Source: an uncultured Campylobacter sp. (GTDB lineage: Bacteria > Campylobacterota > Campylobacteria > Campylobacterales > Campylobacteraceae). Taken from it: a stretch of DNA of 64,000 bases. The stretch is from assembly GCA_945873855.1 (NCBI GenBank), contig CAMCEN010000007.1, forward strand, positions 36,205 through 100,204, written 5' to 3'. The position numbers and the translations under genes were made by a program. Of this stretch, positions 8,776 to 18,622 are shown in pieces. Below the pieces are notes generated by a model that had not been told where the DNA came from, did no database searches, and was given only the letters and a program-made list of their open reading frames with translations. Position 1 is the stretch's first letter. Each line of letters starts with the position of its first letter.

Positions 8776-8900
8776 TTTTATAGGAATTCTAGAATTCCCT
8801 AAATCTAAAAATCTAGAATTCCTAGTATTTTTGGGAATTCTAGAATTCCCTAGATGTTTGGCTTCAAGAATTTCTGGAATTCTAGAATTTCTAGGCTTTT
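8776..8900. repeat. GGAATTCTAGAATTCC cluster between aspS and adk
   Basis: Full palindromes lie near 8782 and 8832, and a one-mismatch copy lies near 8875. Further CTAGAATTCC half-sites occur between them. These repeats fill the gap upstream of adk and precede the structured element at 8926. Confidence 0.9.
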
Positions 8901-8925
8901 TCTAGCGATTTTTAGAGTGGGCGTA

Positions 8926-9006
8926 GTGCGTGTGTTTTTGGGCTGGTATGGTGCAGGGATAGAACAGATAGTTCATCCCAAGCCGTGTTAGCCCAAAAAC
9001 ACGCAC
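8926..9006 (+). other. Candidate structured RNA element, copy 1
   Basis: The outer stem pairs 8926-8944 with 8990-9006, with a two-base bulge. The inner part reads GCA (8953-8955), GGGAT (8956-8960), a bulged A (8961), GAAC (8962-8965), loop AGATA, GTTC (8971-8974), ATCCC (8975-8979), AA, GCC. The same layout recurs at 59045-59114 and, inverted, at 37111-37254. The inner stem base pairs co-vary (GAAC/GTTC here, GAAT/ATTC in copy 2). It lies between the aspS stop and adk, on the strand opposite to both. The strand choice rests on G-U pairs in the other two copies. Confidence 0.6.
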
Positions 9007-9038
9007 AATAGGTGTGCTATAACAAATCGCAGTTATTA

Positions 9039-10844
9039 TTACTTGCTTTGCTCTCTTAGTTTTATGCCTAACTCTCTCATCTGCTCTCCACTCACCTCGC
9101 TAGGTGCTTTTGTCATCAAGCAAGTCGCCTTTTGAGTTTTAGGGAAGGCAATTACATCGCGTATGCTAGGGCTTTTAGTTACAAGCATCATAAGGCGATC
9201 TAAGCCTATAGCAAATCCACCATGTGGTGGCGCACCAAAGCTAAGCGCATCTAGTAAAAAGCCAAATTTCTCTCTTTGTTCGTTTGGTTCTATTTTTAGT
9301 AATTTAAAGACTTTTTGTTGAATATCGTCTTTGTGAATTCTAATAGAACCACCGCCAAGCTCCACGCCATTTAGCACCACATCATAAGCAATGCTAGTGA
9401 TGTCTTCTAAATCGCTTTCATCAGGGTTGTTTGGCATAGTAAATGGATGGTGCATAGCTGAGTATGAGCCATCATCATTTTGCTCAAACATAGGGAAATC
9501 CACTACCCAAAGGAACTTTAACTCATCAGGGTTGATGATACCAAGCTCATCAGCTAAAAATAGTCTAAATCTACCCATGTAATCAAGCACGATTTTTTTA
9601 GCTCCCACGCCAAAGAACACTACATCGCCGATTTTTAGCTCTGTGCGAGAAACTAGCTCTTTTAGATCGCTTTCATCAAAAAACTTAACTAGCGGACCTT
9701 TTAGGCTAAGTCCGTCAAAATCCACGCAATTATCTTGACCGGCTGTGTCTTTTGGATCTTTTATTTGGATAAAGGCTAGACCTTTTGCGCCAAATTTTCG
9801 CACAAACTCTTCAAAGCGTTGCATTTGTCTTTTGCTAAAAATATTATCGCCGCCCTTTACTACAATAGCTTTTGCCCTGTTATGTTTTTTGCCTTTTTCA
9901 TCTTTAAATGGATCAGCAAAAATGCTGTTATTTGAGCGAGCAAAAATATCAGCTACATCTATTAAAGGCATATCAAAGCGCAAATCAGGCTTATCAGAAC
10001 CATAGCTCTCCATCGCCTCATTATACTTCATACGCATAAAAGGCGTTTTTATATCCTTGCCACAAGCGGCAAATACATCTTTTAATAGCTCTTCGCCCAC
10101 AGCAATTACATCATCTTGATTGCAAAAGCTCATCTCCACATCAATCTGAGTAAACTCAGGCTGGCGATCAGCTCTTAAATCCTCATCTCTAAAGCACTTT
10201 GCGATTTGAAAATATTTATCAAAGCCAGCACACATCAAAAGCTGTTTAAAAAGCTGTGGGCTTTGAGGTAAAGCATAAAATGAGCCATTGTGAACACGGC
10301 TTGGCACTAGATAATCTCTTGCGCCCTCAGGCGTAGCACGGGTAAGAATAGGCGTCTCCACCTCAACAAAACCAAGGCGATCAAGCGTGTTTCTAGCAGC
10401 TATCGTAGCCTTTGAGCGAAGTTTAAAGCGCTCAAAGGCACCTTTTTCTCTAAGGTCTAAAAAGCGGAATTTTAGCCTAGTTTCTTCGCCTACATTTGCA
10501 TCGCCTATTACAAAAGGAAGTGGCGCAGAAGCGTTTTCTATAACAAGATCGTTTGCTACTACTTCAATCTCTCCAGTTTTTAGCTTAGGGTTTATCATAT
10601 CAGCACTTCTTGCGCGAAGCTTGCCCTTTACTTTTAGCACATACTCATCACGCACATGACTTGCTACTTCGTGAGCTTGCGTGCTGTCTTTTGGGTCGCA
10701 AACCACCTGAATAACACCACTTCTATCACGCAAATCTATAAAGATAACACCACCGTGATCACGGTAGCTATCAGCCCAGCCACAAAGCTCGATTTCTTTG
10801 CCGATATCGTTTTTGCTGAAATTTGTACAATAATCTGTTCGCAT
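9039..10844 (-). CDS. aspS: Aspartyl-tRNA synthetase, probably non-discriminating
   Basis: This class II synthetase charges tRNA-Asp. The 601-residue protein has an N-terminal OB-fold anticodon domain (about 1-105), class II motif 2 in [23 protein letters not shown], the bacterial GAD insertion, and motif 3 GLDRL near the C-terminus. gatC in this window means the GatCAB transamidation route is present. Campylobacterota usually lack asparaginyl-tRNA synthetase, so this enzyme probably also charges tRNA-Asn with Asp. That specificity is inferred, not read from residues. Confidence 0.95.
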   Translation of the reverse strand: MRTDYCTNFSKNDIGKEIELCGWADSYRDHGGVIFIDLRDRSGVIQVVCDPKDSTQAHEVASHVRDEYVLKVKGKLRARSADMINPKLKTGEIEVVANDLVIENASAPLPFVIGDANVGEETRLKFRFLDLREKGAFERFKLRSKATIAARNTLDRLGFVEVETPILTRATPEGARDYLVPSRVHNGSFYALPQSPQLFKQLLMCAGFDKYFQIAKCFRDEDLRADRQPEFTQIDVEMSFCNQDDVIAVGEELLKDVFAACGKDIKTPFMRMKYNEAMESYGSDKPDLRFDMPLIDVADIFARSNNSIFADPFKDEKGKKHNRAKAIVVKGGDNIFSKRQMQRFEEFVRKFGAKGLAFIQIKDPKDTAGQDNCVDFDGLSLKGPLVKFFDESDLKELVSRTELKIGDVVFFGVGAKKIVLDYMGRFRLFLADELGIINPDELKFLWVVDFPMFEQNDDGSYSAMHHPFTMPNNPDESDLEDITSIAYDVVLNGVELGGGSIRIHKDDIQQKVFKLLKIEPNEQREKFGFLLDALSFGAPPHGGFAIGLDRLMMLVTKSPSIRDVIAFPKTQKATCLMTKAPSEVSGEQMRELGIKLREQSK

Positions 10845-10910
10845 TTTTTATCCTTAAAAATCCATAAAAATCGCAATTATACACTTACAAAGCTTAAAAG
10901 TAAGAATTTT

Positions 10911-11708
10911 TTAAAGGCTTAAAGCCTTGCGCATAGCAATTTGTATTTTTTCTCTCTCATTTTTTTTACCACTAAAATGCTCAAATGCTAAAACTGCTTG
11001 ATACAAAAGCATTTCTAGTCCATCTTTTACCCTTAGGTTTTTTGCTTTTGCTAGTTTTATAAACTCTGTATCTCTGCCATAAACCACATCAAAAGCGTAT
11101 TTTGCGCCAGAAAAAAGCTCATCTAAAAGCTTCTTATCACAAGGCAAACCAGCAAAAGTAAGTCCAGCAGGAGTAGTATTTACAATAAGTTCATAACTTT
11201 TGCTAGCTTTAAAATCATGCGTGGTAAAATAAGCAAACTCGCTAAAAGCCCCCGCCCTACCCTCTGAGCGGTTTAGCACGCTTACTTCTGCCCCGCTAGC
11301 TTTTAGAGCGTGAGCTAGGGCTCTTGCTGTGCCTCCTGCGCCGATGATTAAAGCATTTTTTATATTTTCAAACTCAGCTATAGCCATCATAAAGCCTGGT
11401 GCGTCTGTATTAAAAGCGTGAATTTTGTCAGCATTTAGTACCAAAGTATTTGCGCTGCCGATTTTTTTTGCTAGTTCGTCTTGTTCGTCAGCGCATTCTA
11501 GGGCTATTTCTTTAAAAGGCACGGTGATATTTGCCCCACTTAGCCCAAGGGCAAAAAACTTTTGCCTTAGCTTGCTAGCACTTGCGCTAGTATCAAGCAA
11601 ATAGCGTGAGTAAACACTATTTATGCCAAGTGCTTCAAAGGCGTTATTATGAAGTCTAGGCGAAATGCTATGAGCGATGGGATTGCCGATGACTGCGTAG
11701 TAATTCAT
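10911..11708 (-). CDS. aroE: Shikimate dehydrogenase
   Basis: AroE reduces 3-dehydroshikimate to shikimate with NADPH in aromatic amino-acid synthesis. The substrate-binding motif NPIAHSISPRLHN is at residues 8-20. The glycine-rich GAGGTARA is the NADP-binding loop, and the C-terminal DGLEMLLYQA is typical. The length of 265 fits. It is the last gene of the minus-strand cluster that starts at gatC, separated from the SPOR gene by repeat DNA. Confidence 0.94.
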   Translation of the reverse strand: MNYYAVIGNPIAHSISPRLHNNAFEALGINSVYSRYLLDTSASASKLRQKFFALGLSGANITVPFKEIALECADEQDELAKKIGSANTLVLNADKIHAFNTDAPGFMMAIAEFENIKNALIIGAGGTARALAHALKASGAEVSVLNRSEGRAGAFSEFAYFTTHDFKASKSYELIVNTTPAGLTFAGLPCDKKLLDELFSGAKYAFDVVYGRDTEFIKLAKAKNLRVKDGLEMLLYQAVLAFEHFSGKKNEREKIQIAMRKALSL

Positions 11709-11732
11709 TTTAAATCTTTGTGAAATTATTAT

Positions 11733-11845
11733 CTAGAATTCCTTATAAAATCTAGAATTCCTATGGCTTTTTAGCTTGGGAATTCTAGAATTCCTTATAA
11801 AAATCTAGAATTCCTAGGGCTTTTTAGCTTGGGAATTCTAGATTT
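11733..11845. repeat. Five tandem-spaced GAATTCTAGA repeats between SPOR gene and aroE
   Basis: TCTAGAATTCCT half-sites alternate with GGGAATTCTAGA copies at intervals of about 22-26 bases. The spacer CTATGGCTTTTTAGCTTGGG is repeated with one change, so the unit is larger than the palindrome itself. One full palindrome lies near 11780. It separates two genes on the same strand. Confidence 0.9.
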
Positions 11846-11850
11846 AAAGC

Positions 11851-12639
11851 TTATTTTATTTTATAAATATAAGCTTTTTGGTCAATATCAGCTTTGATTT
11901 GACCTAGTTTTTGGTTTAGTTCTGCGCCACTAAATGGACCAATTAGCACTTTTATGACCTTTTTGCCATTTACTGTGGTTTCATAGGTTTTATACTCATA
12001 TCCTGAGCTATTTAGCTTTTTGATTAGCGAGCTTTTAGGATCAAGCTTTGCTACACTTGCTACTTGCACATATGAACCCGCCATCGCTGATGAGCTAGCA
12101 GTCTTAGCTTTAATCTCTGGCTTCGTTAGCTCTTTTTCTAACGCAGGTTTTTTTGGCTCTGGTTTGATAACAGTTGGCTCAGGTTTTTTAGGCTCTGACT
12201 TTTTGGTTTCAGGCTTTTGGGGCTCTGGCTTAGCAGCTGGCTTTTTAACCTCAGCTTTTGGTGCTGGTTCAGGTTTTGTCGTCTCTGGCTCTTTTGGGAC
12301 TATTAGCTCTGCTCTTGGCTCGTCTTTTAGCTCTAGTACTTGGTTGATAGTAGATGCTGGCTCTGTTACGATAGGCATTTGCTCAAAGCTCTCAGGCATA
12401 GGCATAGGGGCTACCGGTTCATCTGGCAGTATCAAAGCACCTGCTGTATTTTGGCTTAGCACTGGTTCTTCTTCATCATTTGTGTTTAAAAACTTAACTA
12501 CAATCACGATGATTAAAAACAAAATAATAAGCGAAATAATCGTAGTTATTATTTTTTTAACTTTGCCGTTTGGATTTTCGTCATCATTTTCTAAGATTAT
12601 ATCTTGTAACTCTTGATTTTCTTGGTTTTTTTCTTCCAT
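11851..12639 (-). CDS. SPOR-domain membrane protein
   Basis: The 262-residue protein has a short acidic cytoplasmic start, one membrane helix (about 30-50, IITTIISLIILFLIIVIVVKFL) and a long Pro/Lys/Glu-rich linker with KPEPKKPE-type repeats (about 115-180). The C-terminal SPOR domain (about 188-262) includes YVQVASVAKLDPKSSLIKKL and VLIGPFSGAELNQKL. SPOR domains bind denuded peptidoglycan at division sites, so a role in division or envelope is likely. It lies between the DUF1882-type gene and aroE, as I recall in C. jejuni. Confidence 0.88.
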   Translation of the reverse strand: MEEKNQENQELQDIILENDDENPNGKVKKIITTIISLIILFLIIVIVVKFLNTNDEEEPVLSQNTAGALILPDEPVAPMPMPESFEQMPIVTEPASTINQVLELKDEPRAELIVPKEPETTKPEPAPKAEVKKPAAKPEPQKPETKKSEPKKPEPTVIKPEPKKPALEKELTKPEIKAKTASSSAMAGSYVQVASVAKLDPKSSLIKKLNSSGYEYKTYETTVNGKKVIKVLIGPFSGAELNQKLGQIKADIDQKAYIYKIK

Positions 12640-12650
12640 TTTAGCCCCTT

Positions 12651-13193
12651 TTACATAAATTTTGACCAGCTTGCGCCACGCTCTTTTTGAAAAAGATCAT
12701 AAGGCAAGTTTAGAATCTGGAATTCCCTAGGCATATCTACATTAGGAAACATTCGCCAGCTACAAGGCATTTTTTGGCTTAGTGTCATAGAAAGCTTGTT
12801 TGCTAGCTGATACGCCTCGCTAAGTACGGTATGACCCTTGTGAACATAAAGGTGTAGATGCCCGTTTGTCTTCGTCCTATACGCAGTAAAGTTCACAAAG
12901 CCCATTTCTCTAAGCATCAGCTGAGCTCTATGCCAAAAACGATCTGGGTCATAGCCATTGTAGTCAAATACTATGTTTTCTACGATTTTTTCTTTGTCAT
13001 TTATAAGGTCGTGAGCTATAACTCTTTTGCCCTCAAAGTGCTCTTTTTGAATAGACATAGTAAGCTGAGAGTCGATGCGCTCATAACGATCAAAGAAATT
13101 CTTGCCATTAAACTCCACTTTACGAAGTTTTCCAGTATTTTCATAAAAATGATCACCGATGATTTTAATCAGCGTAAGCTCGACACTTTGCAT
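12651..13193 (-). CDS. DUF1882-type conserved protein
   Basis: The 180-residue soluble protein resembles a conserved Campylobacterota family annotated as DUF1882. It has a central DPDRFWHRAQLMLREMGF segment and a KTNGHLHLYVHKGH motif rich in His. The GHLHLYVHKGH part recalls primase-like nucleotidyl folds, but I cannot support a function. Its start overlaps the glyA stop by one base (TAATG), which implies translational coupling. It is followed by the SPOR gene. Confidence 0.75.
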   Translation of the reverse strand: MQSVELTLIKIIGDHFYENTGKLRKVEFNGKNFFDRYERIDSQLTMSIQKEHFEGKRVIAHDLINDKEKIVENIVFDYNGYDPDRFWHRAQLMLREMGFVNFTAYRTKTNGHLHLYVHKGHTVLSEAYQLANKLSMTLSQKMPCSWRMFPNVDMPREFQILNLPYDLFQKERGASWSKFM

Positions 13194-14437
13194 TAAAATA
13201 CCGCCTTATTATAGATGATAAAATTTCTTGCTAGTGCTGTTAGCTCATCTTTGATTTTAGCTTGTTTGCTTTCATTGCCTATATCATCAAGCACATCAGC
13301 AATTCTAGTTGCGATTAGCTCAAACTGCTCTTCTTTCATACCACGAGCAGTTAGGGCTGCTGAGCCTACGCGAATTCCACTTGTGATAAATGGTGAGCGC
13401 TTCTCGCCTGGAACTGTGTTTTTATTTACAGTAATTCCAGCTCTACCAAGCGCCATATCAGCATCTTTTCCGCTAAAATCGCGGTCTAAAAAGCTTACTA
13501 GCACAAGGTGGTTATCAGTGCCGCCACTTACCAGATTATAGCCACGAGCTACTAGAACTTCGCCAAGACGCTTAATATTTGCTTTTACCTGCTTAGCATA
13601 TACTTTCCACTCAGGGCTTAGATTGTGTTTAAAACCTACTGCTTTGCCAGCGATTACATGCATAAGCGGTCCGCCTTGAATTCCTGGGAAAATTGAGCTA
13701 TTTATTTTTTTGGCAAACTCTTCTTCGTTTGTCATAATAATACCGCCTCTTGGGCCTCTTAGCGTTTTATGCGTTGTAGAGCTTACTACATGGCAGTGTG
13801 GGAATGGATGAGCATGCTCGCCAGCCACTACAAGTCCAGCGATGTGAGCCACATCAGCAAAAAGATATGCTCCCACGCTATCAGCAATTTCACGGAATTT
13901 CTTAAAATCAATCTCTCTTGGATACGCACTTGCGCCACAAACTATCATTTTTGGTTTTACGATATTTGCGATATCTGCCACGCGCTCGTAGTTTATGCGG
14001 CCATCAAGCTCCACACCATAAAAAAAGCTCTCATAATTTTTGCCCGAACTTGAAACTTTTGATCCGTGAGTTAGGTGTCCGCCGTGGCTTAGATCCATGC
14101 CTAGGATTTTATCGCCTGGATTTAAAAAAGCACCATATACACCTTGATTTGCTTGGCTACCACTATTTGGCTGAACATTAGCAAAAGCACAACCAAAAAG
14201 CTCCTTACATCTATCAATAGCGATTTGCTCTATCTCATCTACAAACTCACAGCCACCATAATAGCGTTTGCCAGGATAGCCCTCAGCGTATTTGTTTGTT
14301 AGCACTGAGCCCATTACTTCCATTACTTCTGGATAAGTGAAGTTCTCACTAGCGATCATCTCTAAGTGATCGCATTGGCGAGCTAGTTCTTTGTTTAAAA
14401 GCTCGTAGATATCCTTATCAAAATCTTTTAGTTCCAT
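13193..14437 (-). CDS. glyA: Serine hydroxymethyltransferase
   Basis: This PLP enzyme converts serine and tetrahydrofolate to glycine and methylene-THF. The PLP lysine lies in [16 protein letters not shown], and the N-terminal [10 protein letters not shown] and [10 protein letters not shown] motifs are classic. The length of 414 residues is normal. It lies in the order lysS-glyA, in the same cluster as fur and cvpA. Confidence 0.97.
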   Translation of the reverse strand: MELKDFDKDIYELLNKELARQCDHLEMIASENFTYPEVMEVMGSVLTNKYAEGYPGKRYYGGCEFVDEIEQIAIDRCKELFGCAFANVQPNSGSQANQGVYGAFLNPGDKILGMDLSHGGHLTHGSKVSSSGKNYESFFYGVELDGRINYERVADIANIVKPKMIVCGASAYPREIDFKKFREIADSVGAYLFADVAHIAGLVVAGEHAHPFPHCHVVSSTTHKTLRGPRGGIIMTNEEEFAKKINSSIFPGIQGGPLMHVIAGKAVGFKHNLSPEWKVYAKQVKANIKRLGEVLVARGYNLVSGGTDNHLVLVSFLDRDFSGKDADMALGRAGITVNKNTVPGEKRSPFITSGIRVGSAALTARGMKEEQFELIATRIADVLDDIGNESKQAKIKDELTALARNFIIYNKAVF

Positions 14438-14454
14438 TTTTTACTCCTTTGAAA

Positions 14455-15942
14455 TTAGTCTTTTTTTGGTCTCATTGCTGGAAACAAAATCACATCTCTA
14501 ATGCTTTGTTTATTTAGCAGCAGCATTACAAGGCGATCAACTCCTAGCCCCCAGCCAGCAGTCGGTGGCATAGCGTATCCTAGAGCTTGGCAGTAGTCCT
14601 CATCCATCTCGTGAGCTTCATCATCGCCTGCGTTTTTAGCATCAATTTGAGCTTTAAAGCGTTCGTATTGATCTAGTGGATCGTTTAGTTCGTTAAAGGC
14701 ATTTGCTAGCTCTTTACCAGCGATAAATAGTTCAAAACGCTCAGCTATTTCAGGGTTTTCATCACTTCTGCGAGATAGTGGGCTAATACTAATTGGAAAA
14801 TCAATGATAAAGGTAGGATTTATAAGTTTGCTTTCTACATAATTATCAAAAAGTTCAGCTTGTAAATGACCTAAATCAAGCTTAGAATTCGCTTCAAAGC
14901 CATCGGCTTTAAGTTTATCTAGAATTCTAGATTTATCATTTATTATTTCTTTTGGAATTCCGCCTATTTCGTGTAAGGCGTCTAGATATTTTATGCGTCT
15001 AAATTTTTTGCTAAAATCAATTTCTAGCTCACCATAAGGTAGAATTTTTGGTAAATTTAAGCTATCAATTAAAAAACTAAATAGCTCTTCTGTTAGATCC
15101 ATAACCTCAAAATAATCATGCCAAGCCCAATAAAACTCAATACTAGTAAACTCAGGGTTGTGAGTTAAGTCCATGCCCTCGTTGCGAAAACATCTATTCA
15201 TCTCAAAAATAGCGTTCATTCCACCTACGATTAGGCGTTTTAGGTATAGTTCTGGAGCGATTTTTAGGTAGAAATCCACATCAAGCGTGTTGTGATGAGT
15301 GATAAATGGTCTTGCGTTTGCGCCACCTGCAATTGGATGCATCATAGGGGTTTCAACCTCTAAAAAGCCACGCTCTTCAAAAAACTTGCGAATTCCTGAT
15401 ATTATTTTAGCTCTTTTTATAAAATCATCTCTAACATCACCATTCATTATCATATCAAGGTAACGCTTACGGTAGCGAATCTCTGTGTCGCTTAGTCCGT
15501 GAAATTTCTCAGGCAGCGGGCTTAAAGCCTTGCTAGCTAGCACAATTTTGCTAGCGTGTATGCTAAACTCGCCAGTTTGCGTGATAAAAGCATAACCTGT
15601 GATTTGCACTATATCGCCTACTTCAAGGTTCTTTTTAAACTTAGCGTATTCTTCTTCGCCAATTGAGCCAAGAGAGTAATAAACTTGTATATTTCCGCTA
15701 TCATCTTCAATGTTAGCAAAAGTAGATTTTCCAGCCACTCGCTTTAATTTTAAGCGACCTGATAGAATTACAATCTCATCAGCTTTTTTCTCAGCCAAGT
15801 CTTTGATAAAAGCAAATTTCTCTCTAAACTGGGCTATACTCATACCACGCTTTAAAAACTGCGGATAAGGATTAACCCCAAGGCTTTTTAGCTCGTCTTT
15901 TTTAGCAATTCTTACTTGTTCTAATTCATTATCAAATATCAT
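14455..15942 (-). CDS. lysS: Lysyl-tRNA synthetase, class II
   Basis: The 495-residue class II LysRS has an OB-fold (about 50-150), motif 1 around [18 protein letters not shown], motif 2 [15 protein letters not shown] and motif 3 [12 protein letters not shown] stretch near residues 330-355 ([21 protein letters not shown]) is coded partly by the local CTAGAATTC repeat. The ATG overlaps the fur stop by four bases. Confidence 0.96.
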   Translation of the reverse strand: MIFDNELEQVRIAKKDELKSLGVNPYPQFLKRGMSIAQFREKFAFIKDLAEKKADEIVILSGRLKLKRVAGKSTFANIEDDSGNIQVYYSLGSIGEEEYAKFKKNLEVGDIVQITGYAFITQTGEFSIHASKIVLASKALSPLPEKFHGLSDTEIRYRKRYLDMIMNGDVRDDFIKRAKIISGIRKFFEERGFLEVETPMMHPIAGGANARPFITHHNTLDVDFYLKIAPELYLKRLIVGGMNAIFEMNRCFRNEGMDLTHNPEFTSIEFYWAWHDYFEVMDLTEELFSFLIDSLNLPKILPYGELEIDFSKKFRRIKYLDALHEIGGIPKEIINDKSRILDKLKADGFEANSKLDLGHLQAELFDNYVESKLINPTFIIDFPISISPLSRRSDENPEIAERFELFIAGKELANAFNELNDPLDQYERFKAQIDAKNAGDDEAHEMDEDYCQALGYAMPPTAGWGLGVDRLVMLLLNKQSIRDVILFPAMRPKKD

Positions 15943-16418
15943 CTATTTCCCTTTTTACTACATTCAGCGCAGATTCCATATAACTGCATCAAATGCCCTG
16001 TGAGAGTAAAATTATGCTCTTTTGCAATATCAAGTTGCTTTTGTTCTATTAGAGCATTCTGGAATTCTGTAATTCCACCGCAGATTTTACAAATCATGTG
16101 ATCATGGTGCGGTTTGTTAGCAAGTTCGTATTTTTTACCCTGAGCCCCAAAGCTAAGAGAGGTTACAATACCAGCATCCTCAAGTAAATTTAGAGTGCGA
16201 TACACAGTTGCTATACCAAGATTTAGCTCTGGATAAATAGACTTTATATGTAAATACAAATTCTCAGGCGTAAAATGGTCATTGTTGTTATAAAGGCATT
16301 TTAGCAAGATTTCGCGCTGTTTGGTGTATTTTAGCCCATTTTGGCGCAAAATCTCTTTAAAAAGCTCTAAAAGGTTGTTGTATTCTATATTTACTATGTT
16401 TGACATATTAAAGCCCAC
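15939..16418 (-). CDS. fur: Ferric uptake regulator Fur
   Basis: Fur is an iron-responsive repressor. The DNA-binding winged helix lies in [14 protein letters not shown] and [18 protein letters not shown]. The metal site [11 protein letters not shown] and a C-terminal CAEC pair suggest structural zinc. ATG at 16406 (MSNIV) is a likely start. The longer GTG start at 16418 would overlap cvpA by eleven bases. Neither has a strong ribosome site. The order lysS-fur-cvpA matches C. jejuni as I recall it. Confidence 0.95.
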   Translation of the reverse strand: MGFNMSNIVNIEYNNLLELFKEILRQNGLKYTKQREILLKCLYNNNDHFTPENLYLHIKSIYPELNLGIATVYRTLNLLEDAGIVTSLSFGAQGKKYELANKPHHDHMICKICGGITEFQNALIEQKQLDIAKEHNFTLTGHLMQLYGICAECSKKGNR

Positions 16419-17070
16419 TTGCGTTGTTTTCAGTAATGCCTAGGTTTAAAGGTTCTATATTCAAAGTAGCATTTGCCTCATTTATACTAGCATTTAGTTC
16501 ATCAGCAATAGCTTTTTGAACTTCTTGTTTTATATTTTGCGTAGCAGTTTCACTTATTTTTTTAGCCTCACTCACAGCTGGGATATTTTGGTTCATTATA
16601 AACTCGCCAGCAGTTAGCAAAAATGGATATAAAAAGCTTTTTTTAGAATAAGGCTCTATTTTTTCGTTTATAATCGCAATGCGTGAGATGATAAAAACAA
16701 AAATCGCAAAAACCAAAAAAATCTTCGCAGAGCCTACAATGAAGCCAAGCAAGCGATCCAAAAAGCTAAAGCCACTCATTTTTAGTATTTTGTTAAATAT
16801 TTGTCCAAGTCCCAAGCAAACGACCCAAAATACAATAAGAGTGATTAAAAAGCCGATATGAAACCAGAAATTCTCAGCAATAGCATAAATATTTTTACTT
16901 ATTAACTCGCCTACTTCACTAGCATAGCGACTAGCTACGATAACACCACCGATAAGACCTATAATACCAAAAATCTCTTTAATAAAGCCATTTAAAAGAC
17001 CTTTTATACCAAGCACCAAAACAAGTGCCACCACCACTAAATCAAACCAAGAAACAGCGTCCATTATCAT
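16408..17070 (-). CDS. cvpA: CvpA family membrane protein
   Basis: The 220-residue protein has four predicted membrane helices in residues 8-150, including [28 protein letters not shown] and a [20 protein letters not shown] segment, then a soluble Asn/Glu-rich tail. This is the CvpA fold seen in many bacteria, linked to colicin V production or envelope stress. The start overlaps the PilT-like gene by four bases. Confidence 0.88.
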   Translation of the reverse strand: MIMDAVSWFDLVVVALVLVLGIKGLLNGFIKEIFGIIGLIGGVIVASRYASEVGELISKNIYAIAENFWFHIGFLITLIVFWVVCLGLGQIFNKILKMSGFSFLDRLLGFIVGSAKIFLVFAIFVFIISRIAIINEKIEPYSKKSFLYPFLLTAGEFIMNQNIPAVSEAKKISETATQNIKQEVQKAIADELNASINEANATLNIEPLNLGITENNASGL

Positions 17071-18161
17071 ACCCCCATACCAAGCTGAGCTTTTAGTTCT
17101 TGTAAATTTACAGAATATTTTAGTGCTGATTCTTTGCTAATTAGCCCAGAACGGATAGCATTCATCATAGCCTGGGTTTGTGTTTGCATTTTTGTGTTTT
17201 GCTGATTAAGCTGCATTTGTGAGTAAATTTGATGTATTTTGTTCTCACGGATAAGATTTGATATAGCGTGATTTGAGATAAGAATCTCATGAATTGCCGT
17301 GCGACCTCCACCTATTTTTGGCAAGAGAGCTTGAGAAACTACTGCGTTTAGTGAACTTGAGAGCATTACTCGCATTTGAGCTTGTTCACTCTCAGGATAA
17401 GCCTCTACTATACGGTTTACTGTTTGCACAGCTGAGTTAGTGTGCAAGGTGCCAAATACCAAGTGTCCAGTTTCAGCTGCTGTTAAGGCAATGCTAATTG
17501 TTTCTTTATCTCTCATCTCGCCGATTAGGATTACATCTGGGTCTTCACGAAGTGCTGAGCGTAGAGCGTTTGCAAAGCTCTTTGTATCATTTCCCACATT
17601 GCGATGAGAAAAAAGTGAGCGTTTGTGAGTGTGATAAAACTCAACTGGTTCTTCAATAGTGATAATATGCTTGCGCTCAGTTATATTTATCTCATTTAGC
17701 ATAGCTGCTAGCGTGGTTGATTTACCAGAGCCTGTTGGGCCAGTTACTAGCACCAGACCTTTTTCACGGTGAACCAAATCTTTAAATATTTCAGGTGAGT
17801 TTAGATCATCAAGTGAAGGAATTTTTTCAGGTATCACACGAAAAGCAGCTGCTAGATCGCTACTTTGGCTATTTATACTCATTGTGTAGTAGTAGTTCGC
17901 ACGAAAGCGGCCTACACCTTTGCGGTTAATGGCAAAATCTAGTTCTTTATTTTCTTCTAAAAAGCTTTTTTGTGTATCTGTGATAATGCTATAGCAAAGC
18001 CTTTCTATATCATTGCCAGTCAACTTGCTACCATCAAGCTGACGCATAATGCCATCAATGCGAATTTGAGGCTCAGACCCAGCTACAAGGTGTAAATCGC
18101 TTGCTCTATTTTGCGATACATTATATAATAAATCATCAATATTTATCGTAGAAAAATCCAT
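17067..18161 (-). CDS. pilT: PilT-like type IV pilus retraction ATPase
   Basis: The 364-residue hexameric secretion ATPase has the PilT layout. It includes SDLHLVAGSEPQIRIDG (21-37), Walker A GPTGSGKSTT (141-150), Asp box HIITIEEPVEF, Walker B DPDVILIGEMRD, His box ETGHLVFGTLHT and the retraction motif AISNLIRENKIHQI. PilT powers pilus retraction, which drives twitching and DNA uptake. No pilin or assembly gene is in the window, so the machine it serves is unknown. It sits between cvpA and gatC. Confidence 0.88.
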   Translation of the reverse strand: MDFSTINIDDLLYNVSQNRASDLHLVAGSEPQIRIDGIMRQLDGSKLTGNDIERLCYSIITDTQKSFLEENKELDFAINRKGVGRFRANYYYTMSINSQSSDLAAAFRVIPEKIPSLDDLNSPEIFKDLVHREKGLVLVTGPTGSGKSTTLAAMLNEINITERKHIITIEEPVEFYHTHKRSLFSHRNVGNDTKSFANALRSALREDPDVILIGEMRDKETISIALTAAETGHLVFGTLHTNSAVQTVNRIVEAYPESEQAQMRVMLSSSLNAVVSQALLPKIGGGRTAIHEILISNHAISNLIRENKIHQIYSQMQLNQQNTKMQTQTQAMMNAIRSGLISKESALKYSVNLQELKAQLGMGV

Positions 18162-18174
18162 CTTTAATCCTTAA

Positions 18175-18462
18175 TTATTCTATGATTTTTGGAACTTCAA
18201 AGTATGTTTCATATGTTTTTGGAGCGTGTTTTAAAATATCTTTTATAACCTCGCTTTTTACAGGTTCATCCTCTCTTAGGCGAGCACTTTGTTTTATCGT
18301 GCTTACCTCAGCTTCAAGTCCAGCAAGATCAAGTTCATCAAGTATCTCTACAAAGCCTACAATTTTACCAAGTTCGGCTTTAAACTCCTCTTTTTTGCTC
18401 TCAGGAATTTTTAGCGCAGAAAGCCTTTCAAGCTTGTTTAGCATATCATCTGTGATTACCAT
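18175..18462 (-). CDS. gatC: Glutamyl/aspartyl-tRNA amidotransferase subunit C
   Basis: The 95-residue GatC stabilises GatA in the GatCAB complex, which amidates Glu-tRNA-Gln and Asp-tRNA-Asn. The pattern ITDDMLNKLERLSALKIPESKKEEFKAELGKIVGFVEILDEL and the later LREDEP are typical. It opens the minus-strand cluster that runs to aroE. Its presence supports indirect Asn and Gln charging in this organism. Confidence 0.93.
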   Translation of the reverse strand: MVITDDMLNKLERLSALKIPESKKEEFKAELGKIVGFVEILDELDLAGLEAEVSTIKQSARLREDEPVKSEVIKDILKHAPKTYETYFEVPKIIE

Positions 18463-18577
18463 TGATTTTCTCTTTTTTAGAATTTTGGCTGAAATTATAG
18501 CACAATTTTCGCATATTTCAAGGCTTTTTGATAATTAAAATATAAAAGATCTTTATAAAGTAATTTTAAAATATTTA

Positions 18578-18586
18578 TGCTACAAT
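18578..18586 (+). promoter_or_regulatory. Extended -10 promoter of the coaX-hisG-psd operon
   Basis: TGC directly followed by TACAAT (18581-18586) forms an extended -10 box, 36 bases before the TTG start of the next gene. The upstream DNA is AT-rich with no clear -35, the usual Campylobacter pattern. Confidence 0.55.
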
Positions 18587-18622
18587 GCGCAGGTTAAAAT
18601 CACTTTATTTAAAGGACAAAAT

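Noticed and set aside
8926..9006. Possible twister ribozyme, because CCCAAGCC resembles a twister loop
   Set aside because: The conserved UAA cleavage region and the other twister strands are missing in all three copies, and the CCC pairs locally with GGG.
12020..12616. 198-codon plus-strand frame rich in Gly and Ser
   Set aside because: It is opposite the Pro/Lys/Glu-rich linker of the SPOR protein, and its composition is explained by that.
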